A DNA stretch of 64,000 nt from Streptosporangium sp. NBC_01755 (GCF_035917995.1 NZ_CP109131.1:5332001-5396000); one strand, 5' to 3'; shown: positions 33,056 to 42,118, counted from the first letter of the stretch. Notes: generated by a model not told the origin, from the letters alone. Numbers and translations are program-made.

Positions 33056-33427
33056 CTAGAGGACGCGGACCAGGCGGGTCACGAGGTGTTCCAGCTCCGC
33101 CTCCGGGTCGGCGGTGAGACCGGCGTGGACCGGGCCCGTCTGCACGATCGTGCTGCGCGGCGCGGTCAGCCAGCGGAACCGGTTGCCCAGCGGCTCCTCG
33201 GTCAGCGGTCCCTCGCCGACGCAGGAGCGCCGGTAGACGTCGAGCGCGTGCCGTACGCCGTCGAGGTCCACCTGGGAGTCGAGGGCGCTCAGGCGTGCCT
33301 CGTCCAGCTCCACGTGGGCACACAGGTAACCGCGCGGCTGGCAGTAGAGCAGCACGCCGGCGTTGATCAGCTCGCCGCGCTCCACCCGGGGGATGACTCG
33401 GATGATCGCGTACTCGTAGACGTCCAT
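33056..33427 (-). CDS. DUF3037 family protein
   Basis: 123 residues. The opening YEYAIIRVIPRVERGELINAGVLLYC is typical of DUF3037 (PF11236), small proteins of unknown function. Its ATG overlaps the TGA of the upstream HipA-like gene (TGATG), so the two are translationally coupled. This pairing recurs in actinobacteria, suggesting a shared role. Nothing in the sequence indicates catalysis. Confidence 0.88.
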   Translation of the reverse strand: MDVYEYAIIRVIPRVERGELINAGVLLYCQPRGYLCAHVELDEARLSALDSQVDLDGVRHALDVYRRSCVGEGPLTEEPLGNRFRWLTAPRSTIVQTGPVHAGLTADPEAELEHLVTRLVRVL

Positions 33428-34251
33428 CACCGGGTGTCCTTCCAGAACGCGCCCACCGAGCCGGGCTTTCCCTGCTGAGCCGCCGAGTCCTGGCCGGAGG
33501 CGGCCGAGGGAGCCGGCAGCCAGGTGCGCGGGCCCTGGGCCCGGGTCAGCAGGTGCTCGACGTATGCCTGCCGCACGGCCTGCGCCCCGTCGAACCCCGG
33601 CTCGTCTTCCAGCCACTCGTCGGGGACCTCGTCCACCACCCCGTCGAGCAGGTCCCTGGTGATCTTCTCGCTGAACTCGGCGTCGGCCTCGGCCATCCGG
33701 GTGGCGAAGGGGGCCAGCACGTGGTCGCGTGCGTCGAAGCCGCGCAGCGGGTCGGCCGAGGGCCAGTTGTGGTGGAACCAGAGCGCGGCGCCGTGGTCGA
33801 TCAGCCAGGTGTCGCCGTGCCACAGGAGCAGGTTCGGGTTGCGCCAGCTCCGGTCGACGTTGTGGATCAGCGCGTCGAACCAGAGCAGCCGGGAGGCGAA
33901 ATCAGCGGTGGGAGGCCAGGCCAGCGGTTCGAAGCCCAGCGCGCCCGGCAGGAAGTCGACGGCCAGGTTGTTGCCCTCGCTGGCCTTGAGCAGGTCCTGG
34001 ATCTCCTCGTCGGGCTCGCGGGCGCCGAGCTGCGGATCGACGTCGATCACCTTCAGCTCGGGCGTGCGGAAGCCGAGACGCCGGGCCAGCCCGGCGGACA
34101 CGATCTCCGCCACCAGGACCCGGCGGCCCTGTCCCGCGCCGCGGAACTTCACGACGTATGTGCCGAGGTCGTCCGCCTCCATGACCCCGGGGAGCGAGCC
34201 GCCCTCCCGCAGGGGCGTCACGTAACGGGTGGCTTTGATCTTTTCGAGCAC
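33427..34251 (-). CDS. HipA-like kinase family protein (HipA_2 type)
   Basis: 274 residues. The N-terminal part has TYVVKFRGAGQGRRVLVAEIVSAGLARRLG, a glycine-rich loop and beta-strand lysine of the HipA kinase fold. Further on, RLLWFDALIHNVDRSWRNPNLL supplies the catalytic Asp and Asn, and TWLIDHGAAL provides the metal-binding DHG. It is shorter than HipA toxins (about 440 aa) and no hipB antitoxin gene is adjacent. Instead it is coupled to the DUF3037 gene. A Ser/Thr or small-molecule kinase role is likely; toxin activity is uncertain. Confidence 0.85.
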   Translation of the reverse strand: MLEKIKATRYVTPLREGGSLPGVMEADDLGTYVVKFRGAGQGRRVLVAEIVSAGLARRLGFRTPELKVIDVDPQLGAREPDEEIQDLLKASEGNNLAVDFLPGALGFEPLAWPPTADFASRLLWFDALIHNVDRSWRNPNLLLWHGDTWLIDHGAALWFHHNWPSADPLRGFDARDHVLAPFATRMAEADAEFSEKITRDLLDGVVDEVPDEWLEDEPGFDGAQAVRQAYVEHLLTRAQGPRTWLPAPSAASGQDSAAQQGKPGSVGAFWKDTR

Positions 34252-34325
34252 CCGGCCAGGCTACCGGCTCGACCCGCCGGACGTGGTGCTCGGCCGCGCC
34301 CGGTGAACGCCTCGTCTTCGGTGAC

Positions 34326-34556
34326 GTGAGCAAGCTACCCAGGAATGATAATCAAGCAATCGCTTGGTTTGCCAAACGGATCCGCCCGGTCGGACGTGAG
34401 ATGGCCAAGGTCATCCCCTTCGGGACGCTCCCCAACGCGGAGAAACTCGACTACTACCTCGAACTGGGCATCGAGGAGGTCGTACTCAGCCTCCCCAGCG
34501 CCGGCGCCGACCGGGTACTCCCCCTTCTCGACGAGTACGCGACCTATCTGCGCTGA
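34326..34556 (+). pseudogene. luciferase-like (LLM) oxidoreductase stub, C-terminal end only
   Basis: The frame encodes 76 residues. The last about 50 (FGTLPNAEKLDYYLELGIEE, then VVLSLPSAGADRVLPLLDEY) match the C-terminal end of F420/FMN-dependent LLM-class oxidoreductases, enzymes of about 290 residues. The first about 25 residues do not fit the family and overlap a CAAGC-N4-GCTTG palindrome (34353-34366), so promoter DNA of one gene appears joined to the tail of another. No barrel or cofactor site remains, so it cannot be an active enzyme. Confidence 0.7.
34353..34366. promoter_or_regulatory. CAAGC-N4-GCTTG palindrome, putative TetR-type operator (site A)
   Basis: CAAGC and GCTTG flank AATC in perfect symmetry, extending to ATCAAGC and GCTTGGT. 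Four further copies of this design occur at 42198, 49864, 63233 and 63289, beside gene stubs or beside the KstR2-like regulator gene. Confidence 0.6.
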
Positions 34557-34708
34557 CCGGGCGTCGGCGATTCGTACGGTGTGTTGGGTCTTGCCCTGAC
34601 CTGAGCATCACATGAGTGTCACGGTGAGGGTGACAAGACCTTCCTCCCCGTTGACTGTCGGCGATGCTTCTTCTTGAGTGAGAAGGGTGGCGGCGAGGGG
34701 AGGCTCGC

Positions 34709-36748
34709 GTGCCGTATGCGCAGCCGCTCAAGACGGGGGATCCGGCGGGGCTCGGTGAGTACGAGATCATCGGGCGTCTCGGAGAGGGAGGCCAGGGGGT
34801 GGTCTATGTCGGGGTGCGCCCCGACACCGGATCAGAGCCCTACGCGGTCAAGCTTCTGCACGGTTCGGTGGGGGAGGACCCGGAGGTCTTCCTGCGCGAG
34901 GTCGAGCTGGCCAAGCAGGTGGCCCGGTTCTGCACGGCCCAGGTGATCGACGCCGGGCTGGACGGCGACCGGCCCTACATCGTCAGCGAGTACGTCGACG
35001 GCCCGTCGCTCCACCGCGAGGTCGCGGTCAGCGGGCCCTACGAGGGAGGCAGGTTGGAGCGCCTGGCCATCGGCACGGCCACCGCGCTCGCGGCCATCCA
35101 CCGTGCCGGGATCGTGCACCGCGACTTCAAGCCGCAGAACGTGCTGATCGGCCCCGACGGGCCGAGGGTCATCGACTTCGGGCTGGCCAGGGCCCTGGAC
35201 GCGGCGGCCACCCAGAGTGGGCGCGGCGCGGGCACCCCGGCCTACATGGCGCCCGAGCAGGTGGAGGGCGCCGAGATCAACCCGGCGGCCGACGTCTTCG
35301 CCTGGGGCGCCACGATATGTTTCGCCGCCAACGCCCAGGCGCCCTTCGGCCAGGACTCGATCGCGGCGGTCCTGAACCGGATTCTCACCGCCGCTCCGCA
35401 GCTGGGTCGTCTCGACGGGCTGCTCGGCGCGCTGGTGGTCGACTGCCTGGACAAGAATCCCCGTAACCGCCCCAGCAGCCGGGAGTTGATGCTCGCGCTG
35501 CTCGGCAACGACGGGCACAGGTCGGTGCTCGACTCCCGGACCCCTCCGGTACCCGGCGGTCTCGCCCTGCGGGCCGACTCCGGCGAGCCTGACGTCTCGG
35601 GGCCATCCGGCGTGTCCGGTCCTTCCGATTCCTCGGGTACGGCAGGTTCCTCTGGCGTGTCGGGCCTGGCGGGGAGGTCGGGCACGTCCGGGTCCGCCCG
35701 GTGGGCGAGGTCCGGTGGGCGCGGGTCCCTCACCGAAGGCGAGGACTTCGACGAGCCCCGCACTCACCCGGGGCGGGCGGCCACCAGGGCATCGGTGGCG
35801 GTCTCCGGGGCGCTGCTGGTGAGCGCCGCCGTGCTGGTGGGGGTGCTGGTCCCGGCACTGAGCGGTGTCGCCCCCGGAAGTGCGGGGGCACCGCCGTCGG
35901 CTGTTCCGGTGGTGGAGACCAGTCCCCAGGTCGAGACGGAGCCGCAGGCGAGCAGGACGAGCCCGCCGGTCAGCCCCCTGCCGACGACCCCGGCCAAACC
36001 TCCGCGCGCGGAGGGCGTCAGATCCTCCCCGCTGCCGCCACCCGCGGCCACGACCGTCGTGCCGGCGCTCGTCGGGCTGGATCGTTCCGGAGCGGCGCGT
36101 CTGATCAAACAGGCCGGGCTGGCCACCGGGACCGTCCGAGCGGTCGACTCCGACCGGCCGGTCGGGGAGGTGCTCGCGAGCAGCCCGGTGGCGGGGACCA
36201 CGCTGCCGAAGAAGGGCAGGGTCGCTCTGGAGGTCTCCGCGGGGTTCCAGGTGCCCAAGCTGGTCGGCCTCGCCAGGAGTGCTGCCCGGGCGGCGCTTGC
36301 CCAGGCGGGGCTGGTCGCCGGAGGGGTGAGCACGCGCTGCTCGGACCAGCCGGCCGGGCGGGTGCTGGCGAGCACCCCGGGCGCGGGCAGCCGCGTCTCG
36401 CCGGGCAGCGCGGTGGCGCTCGTCATCTCCAGGCACGGCGTTCCGGTGCCGTCGATCACCGGCCAGAGCGCGGCCGATGCCTCGAACACGCTCGGCGGGG
36501 CGGGTTTCGCCGTACGGACACGGGCGCGGCTGGTCACCAACGAGGCTCAGGACGGCGTTGTGCTGGCGCAGAGCGTGGCGCCCGGCACCTGCGCCCGGCC
36601 AGGGGCGACGGTCGTGATCACGGTCGGTGTGGGGGGCCAGAGCGGGCCGGGGCCGGGGCCGAGCCAGGGGCCGGGCGAGACCATCGCGCCTACCGATCCT
36701 TCCGACCCGCCGGATCCCGTTCCCGGGGAGGCGGCTCCCTCGGGATGA
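34709..36748 (+). CDS. membrane Ser/Thr protein kinase with three PASTA domains
   Basis: 679 residues from GTG 34709 (GGGGAGG upstream). N-terminal kinase: GRLGEGGQGVVYVG, the lysine in YAVKLL, the catalytic HRDFKPQN and DFG, and the TPAYMAPEQ activation segment. A Ser/Gly-rich linker carries tandem variants of SGVSG, one membrane span follows at about 355-380, then a Pro-rich stem and three PASTA repeats (about 448-645; VPALVGLDRSGA, VPKLVGLARSAA, VPSITGQSAADA). The layout is PknB-like: peptidoglycan or muropeptide sensing outside, phosphorylation inside. It stands alone, without the usual cell-division neighbours of pknB. Confidence 0.93.
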   Translation: MPYAQPLKTGDPAGLGEYEIIGRLGEGGQGVVYVGVRPDTGSEPYAVKLLHGSVGEDPEVFLREVELAKQVARFCTAQVIDAGLDGDRPYIVSEYVDGPSLHREVAVSGPYEGGRLERLAIGTATALAAIHRAGIVHRDFKPQNVLIGPDGPRVIDFGLARALDAAATQSGRGAGTPAYMAPEQVEGAEINPAADVFAWGATICFAANAQAPFGQDSIAAVLNRILTAAPQLGRLDGLLGALVVDCLDKNPRNRPSSRELMLALLGNDGHRSVLDSRTPPVPGGLALRADSGEPDVSGPSGVSGPSDSSGTAGSSGVSGLAGRSGTSGSARWARSGGRGSLTEGEDFDEPRTHPGRAATRASVAVSGALLVSAAVLVGVLVPALSGVAPGSAGAPPSAVPVVETSPQVETEPQASRTSPPVSPLPTTPAKPPRAEGVRSSPLPPPAATTVVPALVGLDRSGAARLIKQAGLATGTVRAVDSDRPVGEVLASSPVAGTTLPKKGRVALEVSAGFQVPKLVGLARSAARAALAQAGLVAGGVSTRCSDQPAGRVLASTPGAGSRVSPGSAVALVISRHGVPVPSITGQSAADASNTLGGAGFAVRTRARLVTNEAQDGVVLAQSVAPGTCARPGATVVITVGVGGQSGPGPGPSQGPGETIAPTDPSDPPDPVPGEAAPSG

Positions 36749-36781
36749 CAGGCCCGTTCGGGCATCCGGTGCGGCGGCGGA

Positions 36782-36898
36782 CCGGGAACTCGGGCGTGGT
36801 GCTCGTGGAGGGCAGGAAGGGACGAGGAGATCCGGCGGAGGCCAGGGGAGCCGCCCGCGAGGGAAGCGGGGAAGGGTGTGCCGGGAACTCGGGCGTGG
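36782..36898. repeat. 18-bp direct repeat, two copies 99 bp apart
   Basis: CCGGGAACTCGGGCGTGG occurs at 36782-36799 and again at 36881-36898 in the gap between the kinase and the TetR gene. It may be a remnant of a local duplication. Confidence 0.6.
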
Positions 36899-36926
36899 CG
36901 CTGATGGGGGGCGGGCGGGAAAGCGG

Positions 36927-37460
36927 TCAGATGGAGGCCAGGGCGGTGGTCAGGAGGGTCCTCCTGACGTCCTCCTGGGGTAGGTCGATCGTCTTGACCA
37001 CCGCGTACTGGAGCGACCCCAGCAGGGCCCAGGCCCGGACCCGGCGGGCGGGGTCGGGGTCGGGGCCGGCCAGACGGTGGTAGATCTCGTCGCGGAAGGC
37101 GCGGATGATCTCGCCGGGGGAGCCGGGGGGCGCGTTGTCGGCGCCGCTGATGTCCTCCATGATCAACCGGATGATCGCCCGGTGCCTGACCACGAAGGTC
37201 ACCAGGGCCTCGACGAAGGCCCGCTCGCTGTCGAAGTCGCCCTCGAACAGGGCTATGACGTCCTCGGCGGCGGGCGCGATCAGTTCGGTGGCCAGCCGGT
37301 CCTTGGGGTGGAAGTGGTAGGCGACGGCGGTCTTCGTCAGGCCGACCTCCGAGGCGATGTCGGCCAGTGAGGTCGCCGCGTAACCGCGTTCGGCGAACAG
37401 CCGGCGGGCGGCGTCGAGGATCCGATCGCGCGTATCGTGTCCGTGCTCAAGTGTGGTCAT
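36927..37460 (-). CDS. TetR family repressor of the MMPL transporter
   Basis: 177 residues, short but complete. The helix-turn-helix covers about 12-58 (YAATSLADIASEVGLTKTAV and FHPKDRLA). It is divergent from an MMPL gene, with 126 bp between them packed with inverted repeats, the usual arrangement for auto-regulated lipid-export control. The ligand domain is not assignable to a named subgroup. Confidence 0.9.
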   Translation of the reverse strand: MTTLEHGHDTRDRILDAARRLFAERGYAATSLADIASEVGLTKTAVAYHFHPKDRLATELIAPAAEDVIALFEGDFDSERAFVEALVTFVVRHRAIIRLIMEDISGADNAPPGSPGEIIRAFRDEIYHRLAGPDPDPARRVRAWALLGSLQYAVVKTIDLPQEDVRRTLLTTALASI

Positions 37461-37479
37461 CGTCTCATTCCCACGCTAG

Positions 37480-37557
37480 TGAGAGTATTTCCCAATTTGC
37501 GGGCCTACTCTCATACCGTAGGGTCTGTACGACCGTACAGTACGGTGTTTCGAACAC
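37480..37557. promoter_or_regulatory. nested palindromes in the tetR-MMPL intergenic region
   Basis: Four symmetric elements lie between the genes: TGAGAGTA (37480-37487) with TACTCTCA (37506-37513); CTGTACG-AC-CGTACAG (37525-37540); ACCGTAC-A-GTACGGT (37532-37546), overlapping the previous one; and GTGTT-TCG-AACAC (37545-37557). The GTACG half-sites resemble those in the operator at 11968. At least one is probably the binding site of the adjacent TetR protein. Confidence 0.6.
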
Positions 37558-37586
37558 ACCTCAGATTTTAATAGGGCGGTCACCGA

Positions 37587-39830
37587 ATGTCTGGTTTGCT
37601 GGGGCGGCTGGGGAGCTGGTGCGCTCGGCACGGCAGGGCGGTGCTGGCACTGTGGGTGGTCGTCGCGGCACTGCTGACGGCGGGCTCGGTGCTGTTCCCC
37701 GGACCGGCCACCAACGACACCAGCCTCCCCGGCACCGACGCCCAGCGGGCGATGGACCTGCTGCAGGACGGTTTCGGCCCCGGTTACAAAATGGGTGGTG
37801 CGGTCCAGCTCGTCCTTTACTCTCCCGCCGGCTCCCTCATCACCGAGCCGAGGAAGAGCGCGGTGAAACGTGCCGCGGAGCAGATCCGCAAGGTCCCGCA
37901 CGTGGTGGAGGTGACCCCTCCCTCCCGGACGGGCGGGCTCGCGCCCAGTCTGGAGGTCGGTTTCATCGCGGTCAAGCTTGAGGGGCACGACACCACCAAG
38001 ACGGTCGAGACCGCCAAGCTCCTCGTCGAGGCGGCCGAGCCCGCGCGGGCGGCGGGCCTGGAGGTCGTGCCCGCCGGCTCGTCGAGCCCGGCGAACAAAG
38101 AGATCAAGACCGGGACGAGCGAGATCATCGGAGTGATCTGCGCGCTGCTGGTCCTGCTGTTCGCGTTCGGCACCCTGGTCGCCGCGATGATTCCGATCTT
38201 CGTCGCACTGGTCAGTATCGCGACCGGGCTCGGCACGATCGGCCTGCTCGGCCACCTGGTGGACGTGCCCAAGCAGGCGCCGATCCTGGCGACGATGATC
38301 GGTCTCGGCGTCGGCATCGACTACGCGCTCTTCCTGCTCAGCAGGTACCGCAAGCTGCTGGCCGACGGCGTGCCCGTCCACGAGGCGGTCCGCCGGATGG
38401 TCGCCGGCTCCGGCGGCGCGGTGGTGTTCGCCGGCGGCACGGTGATCATCGCGCTCAGCGCGCTCCTGCTCGCCGACTTCCCCATGCTGCAGACGCTCGG
38501 CTGGATCACCGGCATCTCGGTGGTCTGCGCGGTGCTCACCGCCGTCACGCTGGTTCCCGCGCTGCTCGGCATGCTCGGACATCGGGTCAACGCGTTCCGC
38601 CTGCCGTTCGTGGGGCGCCGAGGCAGCCGCGGCTCCTCCGGCTGGGCCTCGCTGGGCAACTGGGTGGCCAGGCGTCCATGGAGCGTGCTCGCGCTCAGCC
38701 TTGTGCTCCTGGGCGCGCTCACCGCCCCCGCCCTGGGACTCAAGCTGGGCACGCTCGACAACGGCTACGGCGACCGCGGCACCGACGCGCGGCGCTCCTA
38801 CGAACTGCTGCAGGCCGGGTTCGGACCCGGCATGAACGGCCCGCTCGTCGTGGTGGCGGATCTGGAGACCCCGGTCGTCGACCGGAAGCCCGCCCCGGCC
38901 ATATTGCGGAACCTGAAGGAGCGCGTCGCGGACGTCGAAGGGGTGGCCCACGTCGGCGACCCGGTTCTCAACGAGCGCGGCACGGCGGCCCTGGTCCAGG
39001 CGATCCCCGACTACGCCCCCAGCGACCCCCGGGCGCTGGAGGTGGTCAAGGCGGTACGCGCGCTCGAGATCGAGGGGGCCAAGGTCCACGTGGGCGGTGA
39101 GGTCGCGGGCATGGCCGACGCCAACTCCAAGATCGCCGCACGTACCCCGCTGGTCGTCGGCGTCGTGGTCCTGCTGAGCGCACTGCTGCTGCTTCTGGCG
39201 TTCCGTTCGCCGGTCGTCGCGATCAAGGCCGCGGTGATGAACCTGATCTCGCTCGGGGCCGCGTTCGGCGCGCTCTCGCTGGTCTTCTCCCTGGGCCTTG
39301 GCAGTGGTCTGGTCGGCATGGACCCGCCGGTCAACGTGGACGCCTCCTATCTGAGCACGATCTTCTTCACGGTGCCGATCGACAGCTACATCCCGCTGAT
39401 GCTGTTCGCGATCCTGTTCGGCCTGTCGATGGACTACGAGGTCTTCCTGCTCACCGCGGTGCGGCAGGCGTACCTGAGGCACGGTGACAACCGCAGGGCG
39501 GTGGCCGAGGGGCTGGGATCGACCGGCCGGGTCATCACCTCCGCCGCCCTGATCATGGTCTCGGTCTTCGTCGCGTTCATCGCCTACCCCGACCCGATGG
39601 TAAAGATCTTCGGTGTCGGCCTGGCGGTGGCCATCGCGGTGGACGCCACGATCATCAGGGGCCTGCTGGTCCCGGCGACCATGGTCCTGCTCGGCAGGTT
39701 CAACTGGTGGTGCCCCGCCTGGCTGGACCGTCTCCTGCCCAACCTCTCCATCGAGGGCCAGGAGGAGGACGAGGAGACCGAGGAGCCCGAGGAGCCGAGC
39801 AGGGAACTCGTCGGCGCGGGTCGCGGCTGA
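37587..39830 (+). CDS. MMPL family transporter
   Basis: 747 residues. Two halves of the RND/MMPL fold, each with a membrane helix, an extracytoplasmic domain and a block of five or six helices. Proton-relay signatures are seen in GLGVGIDYALFLLSRYRK (first half) and LFGLSMDYEVFLLTAVRQ (second half). The acidic tail (EEDEETEEPEEPSRE) is cytosolic. MMPL proteins export lipids or hydrophobic compounds. Under control of the divergent TetR gene. Length is about the norm for the short actinomycete group lacking the large loop of mycobacterial MmpL proteins. Confidence 0.93.
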   Translation: MSGLLGRLGSWCARHGRAVLALWVVVAALLTAGSVLFPGPATNDTSLPGTDAQRAMDLLQDGFGPGYKMGGAVQLVLYSPAGSLITEPRKSAVKRAAEQIRKVPHVVEVTPPSRTGGLAPSLEVGFIAVKLEGHDTTKTVETAKLLVEAAEPARAAGLEVVPAGSSSPANKEIKTGTSEIIGVICALLVLLFAFGTLVAAMIPIFVALVSIATGLGTIGLLGHLVDVPKQAPILATMIGLGVGIDYALFLLSRYRKLLADGVPVHEAVRRMVAGSGGAVVFAGGTVIIALSALLLADFPMLQTLGWITGISVVCAVLTAVTLVPALLGMLGHRVNAFRLPFVGRRGSRGSSGWASLGNWVARRPWSVLALSLVLLGALTAPALGLKLGTLDNGYGDRGTDARRSYELLQAGFGPGMNGPLVVVADLETPVVDRKPAPAILRNLKERVADVEGVAHVGDPVLNERGTAALVQAIPDYAPSDPRALEVVKAVRALEIEGAKVHVGGEVAGMADANSKIAARTPLVVGVVVLLSALLLLLAFRSPVVAIKAAVMNLISLGAAFGALSLVFSLGLGSGLVGMDPPVNVDASYLSTIFFTVPIDSYIPLMLFAILFGLSMDYEVFLLTAVRQAYLRHGDNRRAVAEGLGSTGRVITSAALIMVSVFVAFIAYPDPMVKIFGVGLAVAIAVDATIIRGLLVPATMVLLGRFNWWCPAWLDRLLPNLSIEGQEEDEETEEPEEPSRELVGAGRG

Positions 39831-39927
39831 GCCGCAGCGGCGACCGGGGGGTCGTGCGTCACCTGGACCGGCCCCCGCACCGAGGTGGACGGCGCCAGGC
39901 TCACCGCCGCCTACGCGACCTCGTCAC

Positions 39928-39992
39928 GGATCAGGGGCACGGATCAGGGGCGCGGGCCAGGGGCGCGGGCCAGGGGTGCGGATCAAGGGCGC
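39928..39992. repeat. 13-bp tandem repeat, about five copies
   Basis: Variants of GGATCAGGGGCGC / GGGCCAGGGGCGC follow each other head to tail five times downstream of the MMPL gene. They are non-coding and G/C-rich. The remainder of 39831-40249 holds no gene. Confidence 0.7.
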
Positions 39993-40071
39993 GGGCCGGG
40001 CGTCGGGTGAGATCCCGGGGCGATCTCCGGGCGCGCGCCGCACGCGGATTCGGCGCTCGGCGTTGTGGGCA

Positions 40072-40077
40072 TATACT
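40072..40077 (+). promoter_or_regulatory. candidate -10 TATACT, about 170 bp ahead of the membrane protease
   Basis: TATACT is the only good -10 in this gap; 17 nt upstream TTCGGC is a poor -35. If used, the protease mRNA has an unusually long leader of about 165 nt. Confidence 0.35.
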
Positions 40078-40249
40078 CGCCCGTACCTTGATCGCGTACC
40101 GGTGCCGGGCCGTCCTGCCACTTGATCGCCGGGAAGATCGGGCAGGTCGTCGGGTGTTCCCGGCGGCCTACCAGTCGCTTCCAAGTCCTCCCCAAGTGTC
40201 CCCCGTCATGCTCTCGCCTCGGGAAGCAAGTTTTGGGGAGAGTACGCAG

Positions 40250-41983
40250 ATGTGGGGAAGAATCAGCGCCGTCGCGGGCCTGGTACTGGCGAGCACGCTG
40301 GCACTGCCGGGTACAGCGATGGCCAAACCCAAAGAGGTCGATGTCCCCGTCGGGACGTGGCTGGCGGCCAGGACGCACCCGTCCGTCCAGTTGACCTCGG
40401 TGTCCTACACGGCGGACGTGGCCGTGCCGACGCCCGAGGCGAACCTGGAGGCGATCAGGACCCTGACGCAGCAGGGGATCAACGCCGTACAGAGCGGCAA
40501 GATCTCCTCTGACGAGAACAGCATCTACCGCTGGGTCGTGCAGCAGATGGCCAAGAATCCGGGCCGCTACTTCTCGCCCGGCGGGCAGGAACGGGTCGTC
40601 GAGGCGACGGCGGGCGGGCTGTGCACCGGCTGGTGGGTCACGCCGGACGGTTACATGGTGACCGCGGCGCACTGCGTCGGCCAGGAGGACGCCGAGCTGG
40701 CCCAGACCTTCGCGGCACAGGCGCTCACGAAGATCAATGAGAAGGACGCCGCCGACCTGGTCGCCAGCCTCGGCGACATCGCCTCCGACGAGGAGATCCT
40801 CCGGAACGCGGCGAAGATCTTCCAGATCTGGAACGCGGAGAACATCAAGATCCGTAATGTCCAGAGCTCGCTCTCGCTGCTGCAGAGCCTGCCGGGCGGC
40901 GGCGTCGACAAGACCACCAAGACGGTGCCGATCGAGCTGGTCGCCAAGGGCACGGTCTACCCGGGCAAGGACGTCGCGATCCTCAAGGCCAACGGGCAGA
41001 GCAACCTGCCGACCGTGCCGCTGGGCGAGGACTCGGACGTGCGTGTCGGCGACACCCTTTACATCAGCGGGTTCCCCGGCACCGTGACGCAGACCTCGAT
41101 CTTCAACCTTGAGTCCAAGCTCGACCCGGCGTTCACCGAGGGCCCCTACAACGCCAGCCGCCAGACCCCCGAGGGGGTGCCGTACATCCAGACCCAGGCA
41201 CCCTCCTACCCGGGCAACTCCGGCGGTCCGGTGTTCAGCAAGGACGGCAAGGTCATCGGCATCCTGGTCGGCGGTCTGATCCAGCAGGACGGCGGCTCCA
41301 CCGAGGGTGAGAGCTTCGTGCTGCCGGTCAGCATCGTCAAGGAGAAGCTGAACGAGAAGAACATCAAGCCGGCCGAGTCGTCGACGACGAAGGCCTACAA
41401 CGAGGCGCTCGACCTGTTCTTCCAGAACAGATACTCCGACGCGCTGCCCAGGTTCCGCGAGGTGCAGGCGCTGCAGCCGAACCACCCGTACGTCGCCAAA
41501 TACATCAGCGACTCCCAGCAGGCCATCACCGCGGGCAAGGACGAGAGCGGCACCCCGATCCTGCCGTGGCTGCTCTGGGGCGGCGGCGGCCTGGTCGCCG
41601 CGTTCGTGATCGGCACGATCGTCGCGGTCGCCAGGGGAAAGCGCCGCGCCAAGGGGCCTGCCTCCTTCCCGCCCGCTCCCTACGGGGCGCAGCCCGGCTA
41701 CCCGGCGCAGTTGCAGGGGAGCCAGCCACAGTACGGCCAGCCACAGTACGGCCAGCAGGGGCAGCCGTACGGGGCGCCACAGCAGCAGTACCAGCAGCGG
41801 CAGCCCTACCCGCTCCCGGCTGGGCCGGAGACCCGGGCGGTCCGCACGCAGTCGCCGTACGGCCCGCCTCAGCCCCAGCAGGGGGCTCCGGGGCCCGGGG
41901 CGAACACCCGGATCGCCGGTCTGGAGGCGGAGCTGGAGCAACTGCGCCGGAACATGGGGAAGCGCCCGCCCGAGCAGCGCTGA
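40250..41983 (+). CDS. membrane-anchored trypsin-like protease with disordered cytosolic tail
   Basis: 577 residues, GGGGAGAG upstream of ATG 40250. Signal peptide (about 1-25, ending GTAMA), then an S1-type protease domain with H141 in VTAAHCVG, D241 in PGKDVAIL and S324 in YPGNSGGPV. An alpha-helical insertion of about 80 residues (145-225) separates H and D. Residues about 381-428 look like a TPR-type helix pair, followed by one span (438-462), a basic stop and a Gln/Tyr/Pro-rich tail with QYGQPQYGQ repeats. A short coiled coil (GLEAELEQLRRNMG) ends the protein. The protease faces outside, the tail inside. Confidence 0.88.
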   Translation: MWGRISAVAGLVLASTLALPGTAMAKPKEVDVPVGTWLAARTHPSVQLTSVSYTADVAVPTPEANLEAIRTLTQQGINAVQSGKISSDENSIYRWVVQQMAKNPGRYFSPGGQERVVEATAGGLCTGWWVTPDGYMVTAAHCVGQEDAELAQTFAAQALTKINEKDAADLVASLGDIASDEEILRNAAKIFQIWNAENIKIRNVQSSLSLLQSLPGGGVDKTTKTVPIELVAKGTVYPGKDVAILKANGQSNLPTVPLGEDSDVRVGDTLYISGFPGTVTQTSIFNLESKLDPAFTEGPYNASRQTPEGVPYIQTQAPSYPGNSGGPVFSKDGKVIGILVGGLIQQDGGSTEGESFVLPVSIVKEKLNEKNIKPAESSTTKAYNEALDLFFQNRYSDALPRFREVQALQPNHPYVAKYISDSQQAITAGKDESGTPILPWLLWGGGGLVAAFVIGTIVAVARGKRRAKGPASFPPAPYGAQPGYPAQLQGSQPQYGQPQYGQQGQPYGAPQQQYQQRQPYPLPAGPETRAVRTQSPYGPPQPQQGAPGPGANTRIAGLEAELEQLRRNMGKRPPEQR

Positions 41984-42030
41984 TCACACTCGCTCGGGTG
42001 GAGCCGCACCCCTGGGGAGCGCCGGCGGCG

Positions 42031-42118
42031 CTCGCCCGAGCGGAATCAGTGAACACCCGAGTGGCGCTCCTCGCCCGAGCGGAATCAGTGAACACCCGAG
42101 TGGTGCCTCTCGCCCGAG
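42031..42118. repeat. 39-bp direct repeat, two full copies and one partial
   Basis: A unit beginning CTCGCCCGAGCGGAATCAGT starts at 42031 and 42070, with a truncated copy from 42109. CTCGGG/CCCGAG inversions within it can also pair as small stems, so it could contribute to ending the protease transcript. Confidence 0.75.

Noticed and set aside
34617-34635. TGTCAC-N7-GTGACA inverted repeat upstream of the PASTA kinase
   Set aside because: Arms are only 6 bp and no promoter hexamers align with it, so I did not call an operator.
42031-42118. CRISPR-like array
   Set aside because: Only two full 39-bp copies with five bases between conserved cores and no variable spacers or cas genes.
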